Assembly (NCBI GenBank): GCA_963924555.1
Contig: OZ004586.1
Location: 3,988,501-4,052,500 of the forward strand
DNA: 64,000 bases
DNA from: Crambe crambe
Taxonomy: Eukaryota; Porifera; Demospongiae; Poecilosclerida; Crambeidae
Direction of reading: 5' to 3'
Part shown: positions 49,201-56,227 of the stretch, piece by piece
How positions within the stretch are numbered: the first letter of the stretch is position 1
Layout of the letters: each line of letters starts with the position of its first letter
The notes under the pieces: generated by a model
What the model was told of the DNA's origin: nothing
The model's input: only the letters and a program-made list of their open reading frames with translations
Database searches by the model: none
Position numbers and translations under genes: made by a program

Positions 49201-49762
49201 ACAACATCAGATACCGGCACACTACTGGGTGTGACACTCTGGAGTCAACCAAATCAATACTATCCTTTACTTTTTGAGGGATATATGTAGCATCACTTGC
49301 ATTCTTTATCAAAGATCGTAAGTCAGTGTCTTGGAGACTGGATATCATATTTTCGTAATGTTTTAAAGCTTTTATCGCAGACAATATCTTATAAACTTCC
49401 ATGTAAATATCTTTAGCTATTGCTACTTTCTTCAATAGCTTAGCAAATTGTTTCACTTTAGCCTTTTTTAATTCCTGTACCAAAACCTGTAAATTAGCAC
49501 TATGGAGGTGAGCTACTACACTTTTGTAACTAATTGAAGTTTTCGATATTTTCTTTTTGGATATGAGTTCCTGTGTATTTGCCAGTTCCATCATTTCTGT
49601 TAATAACTCTATGAATTCTTCAAGTCCGGTTCCTTTTGCCTTTTTAACTAAAGTTGGCAGGTTTAATTTAGGAATAGCTTGAAGAAGAGTGGTTATCTCA
49701 TCATTGTATTTATTCAGAGCTTCTGCAACTTTTACAGCTAGGGTAACCTCTGTGGCAGACAT
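43286..49762 (-). CDS. NLR-type receptor: DEATH, Ig-like, NACHT, LRR
   Basis: One uninterrupted frame of 2158 residues. Residues 1-235 are helical and not recognised. A serine-rich linker and a strongly basic stretch (about 316-342, KRKLFPKVKKIFNKLKKK) follow. A DEATH-fold domain lies at about 388-488 (key Trp in SSKWRDIA). An Ig-like domain lies at about 508-605 (YQWYRNG at 545-551, YTC at 585-587); strand B seems to lack its cysteine. NACHT has Walker A GRPGSGKTT (695-703), Walker B FILDGLDE (774-781) and a sensor ASRP (808-811); FLHLTFQEFLAAYY (986-999) is the usual winged-helix/NACHT-end motif. About 30 RI-type LRRs of 28 residues fill 1280-2150. NLRs are cytosolic STAND ATPases that sense ligands through LRRs and oligomerise through NACHT. 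DEATH-NACHT-LRR receptors are known to be expanded in sponges; the inserted Ig module is unusual. Ligand and partners are unknown. Confidence 0.92.
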   Translation of the reverse strand: MSATEVTLAVKVAEALNKYNDEITTLLQAIPKLNLPTLVKKAKGTGLEEFIELLTEMMELANTQELISKKKISKTSISYKSVVAHLHSANLQVLVQELKKAKVKQFAKLLKKVAIAKDIYMEVYKILSAIKALKHYENMISSLQDTDLRSLIKNASDATYIPQKVKDSIDLVDSRVSHPVVCRYLMLYVNKMIESSHILFEDWLKMVSKYGGDRNIINQARHHYAKSLKNSGANLKFDACTASSDAGDLLADSALSFDPSSLGPARSDNALFMDSRDMQSVRALSLSVEALPDAESLGSVVPMDDEAQYYRGHVVSKSSKRKLFPKVKKIFNKLKKKSVSKPVPESLKVVVSSDTMSNTEEASPGNLINTEEEFAAGMKGCLTPAFHFEDRHISALTEVLAAHSSKWRDIAISLQLPYNEIRGIESMIHMYGMIGCLNKVLHLWVMQECDHSKPPTLNSLETTLRSTTVGLGVEANNLQANLVRLGILSSRHDDSVQSSDSENSSIIENESISIISQSHGTKINEGKCALFEVVVSASSETSLSYQWYRNGKKLNDHEKEHKCHGSGESIVSIYVDDLIMEGSSYTCEIQSSLGETLETNPIILDVETPLDQYRSKLTDIYTAQPEVPTDSWPPVNKNTYINLALIKQEALDNAGEYARCTIRGDADDIFKDKVSIPFEKAFENIGAGTHLMIEGRPGSGKTTLVHKISQDWAKDLLKFSHIKLLFLIHLRGFVSDPAIKLRNILECYYEDDTESAVDDIMKYAHKRSGLGLCFILDGLDEYLPQNNNAYIFKLIKKLELPKAAVIIASRPVAAAKFRDLANTQIEVLGFFKDQIYDYIEKYRFSVKSKCDKLHEYLDYHPNVHHMCYLPIHTAMICFLFDRCGNDLPETESGIYKEFTKYTLLRTLCRYNEDMYIESIKSLSDLERIPYEKICKLAFKMTASSKQVVMEADVKDFFDASSDKDSLGLITVDKMASRCGSQKLYTFLHLTFQEFLAAYYIFNLDLIEQTELVRTYGKAEQMKTVWKFYCGLSEFDDQYRFEELMSDTQYGTLYKVQCSFESQQPSTCNYIIENSCLLFKDDFLTPTDFTAIAYVISSDTPNVCSCLSFDACTIGQEGIDALVKKTGKKLSFIYSLCYHGRNCVTEQLHLVTRLLNRLDSLEILDITNTYLGNDEVKALTDNISHSNLQVVKIDSTGNNPLYSSDDVLQLFVDNLKSKCSRFLNIWFGSNYTKQYLVSTLIPLPFYFHNMSGLNDVSMCNSKLQPVLVKVLLIDLKRISVCRKLSLVNCSIDDEGARVLSNGIKYTSIKELQLSINLISDDGALALAGSIESCLNLRTLNLSCNLIGDEGAMAITNCVKDIGEFELLLWNNNITKHGADALFLVKIDVIIDTLDIKNVGSGNSGIAAVCSHLTACSGSNVKPLSDTLEFNDLSNLHTINLSNNCVDSHGAKILASSLINCYNLLTFDISCNRIGTDGATAIVKVLKHCRTLNISENSIDFDKIDEEGAEALASALKACDNLHELNISHNNLYKLGCLALAKALKRCTELHTLIISNSALGNDGVKVLADGLKYCTDLHTLDIGNNYISKIAFYDGVLGDMFININLQEFNISHNALHSDGAKALADVLKHCHNLHTLNIDHNNIGNDGAEALSNVIKYWSKLHKLHVSGNNIHGDHLAVQLRNHRPDLHAFYFDGNRFGNDGANSLFAYLKYCNNLHTLDISHNHIGKDGALALAKIFEYDNHLHTLNLSYNDIQDDGVKALSEHLGKHSFLHTLRISGNCISNDGAKFLFSTLGLCVNLHVLDVSSNDISKDGVKALADVSKQWCNLSILDISYNNCRDAAVAVADIINNCDSLCTLNISYSDICDSCSEAIAEHVCNYSHLRILKITGNYISTVGAKSLSGAITHCSNLHTLELSNNKIGADGMRAFSDVTQHFKNLHTLKISSNNFGQDGAKALADALINCNVLQTLDIQHNKIYEDGAKALADGLKHCSNLHTLDISYNSIGKEGMEALNDGIKHCSNLHTLIICGNNIGDGAIKTFANIMKHISNLHKLDISKNSIGPDGAIALTDGLKHCNNLVTLTLDHNIIADVGARALVCYLRHCSTLRYLNMRHCGIGYHGAIAFKTVFNHFLTLHLTGNKLGNDFIIFRHNLFAWLYD
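43313..45925 (-). repeat. DNA encoding about 30 tandem RI-type LRRs
   Basis: Each unit of about 84 nt encodes the pattern L-x-x-L-x-I-S-x-N-x-I-x-x-D-G-A-x-A-L-A-x-x-L-K-x-C. The units are similar enough at DNA level to recombine, so unit number could vary between alleles. Most units keep 28 residues; a few, near residues 1360-1420 and 1575-1600, are irregular. Confidence 0.85.
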
Positions 49763-49785
49763 CTTTTGGGACAGAGGCTTGCAGC

Positions 49786-49795
49786 TATTATATAG
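49786..49795 (-). promoter_or_regulatory. TATA-like box upstream of the NLR start
   Basis: GCTATATAAT on the minus strand lies only about 25-33 nt before the ATG, so transcription from it would start almost at the start codon. It may be chance in AT-rich DNA. Confidence 0.3.
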
Positions 49796-50805
49796 CTATG
49801 CACTGTATAATTATCCTTGTATCAGACTCTATTATACCTTTTGATAACAGTGAAATTGAGTGTGTTGAAGAGAAGACAACTGATGAACAGATGTGCACTG
49901 CTAAAATGAAATTTACATAGAAGATCACGCTACACGTGCATCAATCTGCATGAACGAGAATATATAGTTATGATCCGGTGATATATAATATTTTATTCTT
50001 ATATACAGGCTATGCCCACTAATACATTCGTCTCATAGTCAAGCCGTGTAATAAATCCATGCTCATATCTCACACTCTATTGCATATGCACAGACTAGCC
50101 TAGTAACATTTTTGGTTGATATTTCTGAAGATGATAGGCAAGCTTTAACATTCTAAAGTTAGTTAATTGTTTGTAGGTCTGGTAGGCTGCTAGGCTTATC
50201 TAAGTGCTTCGTGGAAAGTATTACACATTCCCATATATGGATTGTTTGGAGGTCTGTCTTGGAACCGCCAATATCTATAGCTAGTTCTATAGGGCTAGGG
50301 GCCAGGGCACACAACTAGTCAAGTGAAACTTCATGCCATGCTCCTGGCTTGCTTGGGGCTCAACTAATGGCATGCACATGTGCACGCGGTATAAGAATGC
50401 ATGTGTGAGTGTGCGAAAATGCACTGTTGCCAATAATAATGTCCACCAAAAGCCTTCCATGGCCAATAAAACTCCTGCCGAAATTAACTCGTAGCTATAT
50501 AGTATGGTATAAACACTAATCATATGGTTAATATTTACTAGTACATTTACCCTCATAAGTTCGAGTGAAATTAATCCTTAATTATTTCACTCGTAGTTCA
50601 TAATTTCACTCCTACCTACTGCGCATGTGCAGACTAACCTAGTCATGACATTTCTGAAGATTGTAAGGCAAGCTTGATTGATTTCTACAGGGTGAATTGT
50701 AGGCGGCTAGGCTGATCTAAGTGGATTGTTGGCCTTGTAGGCCACGTTCACATAAACAGCTTCCTACATGCTGCCTGGATGATACAAGTAATTTATCATA
50801 TGATT
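49796..50805. other. Intergenic DNA upstream of the NLR gene
   Basis: No gene is recognised. Two diverged copies of a segment (about 50080-50210 and 50615-50735) share the order GCAGACTA, ACATTTCTGAAGAT, GGCAAGCTT, then CTAGGCT-ATCTAAGTG. The segment ATCTAAGTG with neighbouring bases recurs in reverse at 53430-53630, so it belongs to a small dispersed family. Confidence 0.5.
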
Positions 50806-50976
50806 AATAGGCAATCACATGCTTCCCCCCCCCCCCCCCCCCCCCCCCGTGCAATTTGGGTATAATTGCATTCAGAACTGTCTAAAATTGCACTCGGCTT
50901 CGCCTCGTGTAATTACTTGGCCATTTCCTCGTGCAATTATACCCAAATTACACTCAAAAGCATGTGATTACCTATA
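50806..50976. mobile_element. Palindromic MITE-like element with internal poly-C
   Basis: Outer inverted arms (AGGCAATCACATGCTT at about 50809-50824, matched in reverse at 50958-50973) enclose a C24 run and inner arms (50849-50870 and 50932-50953, built on GCAATTTGGGTATAATTGCA). The centre has a small CTCGGCTTCGCCTCG-type hairpin. No coding capacity. The C run breaks the left arm only, so it arose after the palindrome. Confidence 0.65.
50825..50848. repeat. Poly-C run (24)
   Basis: Homopolymer C24 inside the left arm of the palindromic element. Confidence 0.95.
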
Positions 50977-51806
50977 CTAATTAGACTTGTTAGTAGTGTA
51001 TGTTATGCACTGTAAGAATAAATTACTTGTTACACTTGGCCATATCTCATCCTGACTCATGTAATACGTAAGTGATTGCAAATTCATTCACAAAAATTTT
51101 AAACCTTAAAAATTTCCTATAACAATAGAAAAATGGATTAATTATTGCCACTTGAAATTTTCCAGATGCAGCTGCATGACCTAGCTAGAGCGCTAATCTA
51201 ATTACGGTGGTGATGACTGGATATAGACAATATTCATCGTATGTACGTCCTAAGTGGTTATTTCAATGCCAACCATCGGGTAAACACTTTTCCACAATGC
51301 GGTGAGCCCCAGTCGACTGGAAAATTTCTAGCTATTGTATATAGCTATGTCCTAAGTGTTTATTTCAGTGACAACCATTGGGTAAACTGAGCATGCAAGC
51401 TCACCCCACAATGCCTAGTAGAGTAGTTATCCTCAAAACAGAACTGTTATTTTTGACCATTCACAGTTTTCTTTACTCGCCAATTAAATAGTGTCATAAC
51501 AAGTGACTAAACATGTTTGCTAAAATACGTAGCAATTCTGCTTTTGTGGTGAACTCAATTATAGAATTCCATAACTGCACAAATACAAGACAAGTTAATA
51601 ACGATACCACAATTGCATAAATGAACTATAGAGTTCAAGGAACATAATACATTGAATGATTATAGCTAGATATATACTAGAGCTGTGACAATGTCTATTG
51701 TTACATCAGAACTAGCTAGCAAACAACGATCAACCAGCTGATTTTATGTTGACGTCATGGGCTTTTCAGTCTGCTGCCACTGAATTAGTCTATGAATTAA
51801 GTGACT
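50977..51806. other. Intergenic DNA with a short duplication
   Basis: A motif of about 37 bp beginning CCTAAGTG and ending GGGTAAAC is present twice, at 51249-51285 and 51351-51388. Nothing else is recognised. Confidence 0.5.
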
Positions 51807-51815
51807 ATTCCTCTA

Positions 51816-52177
51816 TAGTCTGGCATAGCACCGCCCACCGACTTGAGTAGGTGGTCTGGTGACATACAATACAACGAGTTGTGCCGTTTAGCAGGAAACT
51901 AGCTAAATCAATGAATATCATTAAATGACGTTTAATGACGTAAAATTACGCAAACACTTGGCGCCTTTTCCTGTAAGTTCACGGCTAAAATTGTACCTGC
52001 CAATTAAATTAAGAATAACTATGACAACTGTGATGTCACTGGCTAATTATAATACCGTTTCCTACGACACTTCCTGTTAGTAACGCGCATGCGCAGTAGA
52101 ATCCACCGGCACAACTCGTTGTATTGTATGTCACCAGACCACCTACTCAAGTCGGTGGGTGGTGCTATGCCAGACTA
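51816..52177. mobile_element. Mutator-like MITE with 70-bp TIRs and 9-bp TSD
   Basis: Terminal inverted repeats at 51816-51885 and 52108-52177 are complementary over 70 bp with one mismatch. ATTCCTCTA is found at 51807-51815 and again at 52178-52186, a perfect 9-bp target duplication. Long TIRs plus a 9-bp TSD are the signature of Mutator-like (MULE) elements. The 222-bp interior has no coding capacity and includes repeated AATGACGT motifs. High TIR identity suggests a recent insertion. Confidence 0.9.
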
Positions 52178-52804
52178 ATTCCTCTACCAACGATTCATGA
52201 CATGAGTTGACTTCTACTTTGGAGATCATTCCGATAAAACCACTAGCTACTATATTTTTTATCAGTTCATCACCTTTCACAGGCAATACATCAAAACCTA
52301 CATAGTTACTTAGTGAAGGGGTACCTGACATATTAGCTATAACATCATGAAAACCTTTCCCCATCATGCATCCCTCAGTTGCGAAAAACATTTGATAAAC
52401 ATAACTACCTGTTAGGCAAAACTAATCATTGTTGAAATAATTAATCCATGCAGTTTTTGTTACATTCACCCAAAATATAGTGTCATCCTGTCAGATTAAT
52501 CTCACGCACCTAACTAAACTAATCATTGTTGCCCATGCAGTTTTTGTTACATTCACATAAAATATAGTGTCATGCTGTCAGATCAATCTCACGCACCTAA
52601 CTATAAGCTAATTTGTTAAAATAACACATGTTGTTTTTATACTGCTACATCAAATCGCTATGCAAACTAGCAGGGACCACAATCCTCCATGAACCTGGCT
52701 GGTTTGGGTTCTCAATACAACACACCATTGACCAAATCATACTGTACACTAAGTTCCTGATTACCTGGGAGAGTATCATCCTTCAGGTAGTGAATAAAAG
52801 ATAG
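52143..52804 (-). CDS. Candidate 3' end of an unrecognised gene, altered by a MITE
   Basis: Minus strand. A 40-nt exon (52804-52765, donor CAG|GTAATC) joins in phase to a last exon starting at 52408 after a TTGCCTAACAG acceptor. The product continues for about 75 residues (landmarks MFFATEGCMMGKG, then SNYVGFDVLPVKGDEL, then GFIGMISKVEV). The MITE sits at the stop: without it the frame ends at a TAG spanning the insertion junction; with it, the frame runs 11 codons into the inverted repeat and ends at 52143. No family is recognised and no upstream exons were found. It could be a gene remnant or a chance frame. Confidence 0.3.
52420..52603. repeat. Tandem duplication of about 90 bp
   Basis: Two neighbouring units (52420-52517 and 52518-52603) share AACTAATCATTGTTG at the start and CTCACGCACCTAACT at the end; the first has about 12 extra bases. 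Confidence 0.85.
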
Positions 52805-53004
52805 CTATCAAGTCCAGATCGATGCAACATCATCCAAGGAACTAGCTATACACGGACAAAACATTTGACTTTGTTTGGTTTACTAGCTGGGATTATGGGA
52901 AAGTGTATCAGCGTACTTGTCACTTCTGTATACTTGATCATGAGATGATCATGGCCCATGCAAACCAGTCACCTATCATTATATTATTTAAAGAGATGGT
53001 GTGA

Positions 53005-53285
53005 TCAAACCCTCCTCCAGTCCATGGGCCAGCACTGTCATACTAGTACGTGCCCCAGGATGGCAGTTACAGATTCTGTATTGACTATACAGACACCTAA
53101 ACAGTATTACCAAGAAGGATGTTTATCCGCTCCCCAGGATTGACAATATTTTGGACACACTCTTCTTTGGACCTTGCTGCTGGATACTGGCAAATAGGAT
53201 AGGATTCCAACTCAGCAGCAAAACCTGCTTTCATCGCCCATCAAGGACTACATGAATTTGTCAGTACTAGGGCAATGTACAACAT
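53005..53285 (+). pseudogene. Broken Ty3/Gypsy reverse transcriptase fragment
   Basis: The plus strand holds recognisable pieces of the N-terminal half of a Ty3/Gypsy reverse transcriptase: a KKDVYPLPRIDN segment (from 53112) and, in another frame, LDLAAGYWQIG (from 53167), then AFIAHQGLHEF. A frameshift lies between them and a TAG stop follows at 53200. Upstream bases keep weak similarity in changing frames. No protease, integrase or LTRs are seen nearby. It is an old dead copy. Confidence 0.8.
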
Positions 53286-53955
53286 TTGAGTGAAAGCGAG
53301 CGAGCGAGTATTCCTATAGCTTTTGTGCTTATAGCTATTCATTTTTTAAAAACTCCTTAGAAGATGTGGGTTTATATATGTAAGTGGCAGGCAACTGCAT
53401 ACATAGAAAACTGTAATGCTTACCTCAAAGAATTTAGATAAGCCTAGTTCCTACAAGCCACTTAGAATGATAAGCCTTGTGCCAAAAGGCTGTAGTTAAT
53501 GTTGAGCTGATAGTTCATTTGTGCTTTGCTATTGAGTTATGTAAGTGGCATGCATAGAAAGCTAAGTACATACTTACCACAAAGCACTTAGATATGTCTA
53601 GTGCCTACAATCCACTTAGATAAGCCAAGCCTTTCTATCCACTACGCTATAAACAAAGTGATATAGAAATCAATTACAATTGGAGCATGCGCATAAATGC
53701 ATGCACAGGACGCTACTATTGCACAACACATACGTACATACGGTACATACGTACGTACACCTGGGGCATTTTGGAGTGTAGACCTATATATATATTTTAT
53801 AATTTCAATGAGTCATGACCTGAGAGTCAGTTCACTCGCTGCAATAACATTCCAGCAATTTCAGCTCCCTCATTGATTTTGTAAAAAAAACAAAACATTT
53901 CTTTGCTATGCCCAGAGTTCAAATAACTGCTGGCCTTTGGTGCAAAATGGCCAAA
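53286..53955. repeat. Diverged repeat pair in intergenic DNA
   Basis: Segments at about 53376-53466 and 53537-53620 are diverged copies (TATGTAAGTGGCA..., CTTAGATA..., CCACTTAGA). Parts match in reverse the segments at 50160-50210 and 50700-50730. No gene is recognised. Confidence 0.6.
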
Positions 53956-53969
53956 TAACTTTCTAAAGT

Positions 53970-54605
53970 TATATAATATTATTATTGAGCTTCAATACTG
54001 TAGTATAAGTATCAATAGAAATCCAATCAAAATTTTCGATCAATGAGGATCTTCTTCAGTGATATAATTCAAATTTGAAAAAAATTGCCTAAGGTTAGAT
54101 GCATGTTATCCATGAAGAATGCACCTGGAGGCCTCTGTCTAGGTTCATGAGTGAATTTGTTTTTGAACAAGCTGAGATGTGTAGTGATTCTTTAAACTTC
54201 CTTATTTTATAGTTGTTTTCTATTTATTTCTAATATCCTTGCACTATCCCAGATTATGTTACACATAGTGGAGTTTGCATGCACTGATATGCCATTGTTC
54301 ATGTCATCCTTCTTCACTGCATTCTTATGCTCTTTGACTTTCACATCTAGTGTTCTTCCTGTCTCTCCTATGTATGCATGCCCACAGCTAGCTACAATCA
54401 ATTCTGTATATTACTCCTTTCAATTTTGCTTGTTCCTTTTTGTTCTTCACTTTGACAGGTTCTTTTCTCAGTGTTCTGTTTGAGCTGAAAACGGTTCTTA
54501 CGTTAAGTTGTTTACAGCGTCTTTCCAGCTTTTCACTTAAACTTATTGAAGCTCAATAATATTATTATATAATTAATTAACTGTAGTAATGAGCATATAT
54601 GACAT
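53970..54605 (-). mobile_element. Penelope-like retroelement fragment (GIY-YIG endonuclease)
   Basis: The minus strand encodes a GIY-YIG segment (CGHAYIGETGRTL, then VKEHKNAV) at about 54401-54207, as found at the C-terminus of Penelope-like elements. Just upstream, a doubled TAGC makes a stop and frameshift that separates it from the preceding GVIYRID-like part, so it is dead. The fragment is flanked by TAACTTTCTAAAGT at 53956-53969 and 54606-54619 (likely target duplication) and by inverted repeats of about 27 bp at 53971-53997 and 54543-54570. Reverse transcriptase is missing. Confidence 0.75.
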
Positions 54606-54619
54606 TAACTTTCTAAAGT

Positions 54620-55550
54620 GTTTGATGCACTGCAAGAAATAAGAGGGTGCATGTACTTCATACCAATTGTATACAACGAACAGTAAAGGTATAGCTTCCT
54701 TACTGTTTTTATGGAGAGCATTCAAAAAGATATTCAGTAAACACTTTCACTTACATAAGCACTTCCAGCTATATTTTAACACGTAGAGCTGGGTAGCTAG
54801 CTAGCTACATTATCTACATTTTAATTTACTAGATAACTTGGTCTGCATAGTGTGTGTGCATTGTGGAATTTTATGAAGTCTCTCTATCACTATGTGAGAC
54901 TGGCACACATGCAGTTAAAAATAAAGCTGGGTAGCCATAGCAATAAAATATGAGAATATAACAATCAGCATTGTCGCTGGTCATGTGCACATGGCTCACT
55001 TTATTTGTAAAATTATAATACACAATTAGCTAATTTTCCACTTCTAAGCTATAGCTACACGCAGCATTGATTTTTTTTTTGGAGGAGATTTAATTGGTTT
55101 GGCCTTATGTAGTAAATAGAGCTGAAGCCAATTACCCATATAGCTAGATCATAGTTGTCACTTCGTAAGGCAAGTAGCAAGCACTAGATGATGTACAATT
55201 ATAAAGTTATCCTAGCTTAGAATATGAAGCCAACTAACCATATCATACTAGTTGTCACATCTGTCACTTTGTAAGGAAAGTACCAAGCACTAGATGATGT
55301 ACTATTGTTACTCTCTAGAATATGCTAATAAGTACTGGCATTAATGCTCCCAACTTAGAGATTTTACTAACTCTCTCCATTATTATAGGCATCTATGCTG
55401 GTCATTTCCTCTACCCAATAACCTTATATAAGTATACCATGCCATAAGAATTCTCCAGGAGTTTGTTAGACAGCAGAGAGCTAGAGCAAGTCAGTCTTGT
55501 AGTTGCCAGTTGACTTTTGACCCTTAAAAGCGGCAACCGCGCACGCCGCG
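54620..55550. other. Intergenic DNA, no gene recognised
   Basis: AT-rich sequence with a loose duplication (GAAGCCAATTACC... near 55124 and GAAGCCAACTAACC near 55226, each followed by GTTGTCAC and AAGCACTAGATGATGTAC). A very GC- and CpG-rich patch of about 70 bp follows at 55525-55595. Confidence 0.5.
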
Positions 55551-55599
55551 CCGATGGCCGGCCGGCCGAAGTCTGGCGTAGCGGCGACCCTTACCAATA

Positions 55600-55830
55600 C
55601 TAGCGGTAAAATTCTACTTACTTACTCACTGTTGTCTGCAATTCATGTGCCAGGTGCTTGGAATACAATAGCAGATGCAAATCCTGGAGCTATTCTTTGC
55701 ACGATATTCTTTGCACATAGGTACCCAATCCCAGCTCGAACTTCTGGTGCACAGCAAGCCAGATTGGACATCTCCTTCCTGGAGCGAGATGTTCAATCGT
55801 ATATTTGATCAGCACTTAGTCAAGTCATAG
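55600..55830 (+). pseudogene. Probable DIRS-like (tyrosine recombinase) retrotransposon fragment
   Basis: HVPGAWNTIADA (from 55644) resembles the end of the RNase H region of DIRS-type elements. A +1 shift then exposes PDWTSPSWSEMFN (from 55759), a motif that follows it in those elements, ending at TAG 55828. The frameshift and the changed middle part show decay. The assignment rests on remembered motifs; another retroelement class is possible. Confidence 0.5.
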
Positions 55831-56049
55831 GTACAGGCTTATGGGGAAATATAAAGATGGGATGACAGCAGTTGGTGTGGAATTTACCACATAGCTAAAA
55901 TTACTGCAAACAAAAGAATGATCAATTAGATTCATAGATTGTAGTTCCCTTATAGTCATGAATAATTTTACTCAAAAATTATAACTGTGTGAGTAATAAG
56001 ACCTCACAAGAACTGTACTTTTAAAGAAAAAAAGGGGTGGGTCGACAGC
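55831..56049. repeat. Upstream region of sacsin copy 3
   Basis: It is recognisably related to the last ~200 bp before the promoters of copies 1 and 2 (GTGTGGAAT...CACCAC, AGACCT...ACAAGAACTGTAC). Homology ends at the retroelement debris, so the long duplicated upstream block of the other two copies is missing. Confidence 0.7.
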
Positions 56050-56098
56050 TTATTTATACAATAGGCTTAATCATTTCTGGTTTAGTCACATCCAGAAG
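56050..56098 (+). promoter_or_regulatory. TATA core promoter and 5'UTR exon, sacsin copy 3
   Basis: TTATTTATA (56050-56058), a weaker initiator (TTAGTCA near 56081) and a donor AAG|GTAAAG (56098/56099) match copies 1 and 2. The acceptor CCCTCGCAG ends at 56203. Confidence 0.55.
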
Positions 56099-56227
56099 GT
56101 AAAGTGTGTGCTGCAAGCTCATTGGTAAGAGTTTCTGGCTAGCTTGGAAACAGAAGTATAGTGTTTTGTGGTCAATTGATACTGATATTCAATACCCTCG
56201 CAGGAACTTTACAGGAACAGGCCTACA

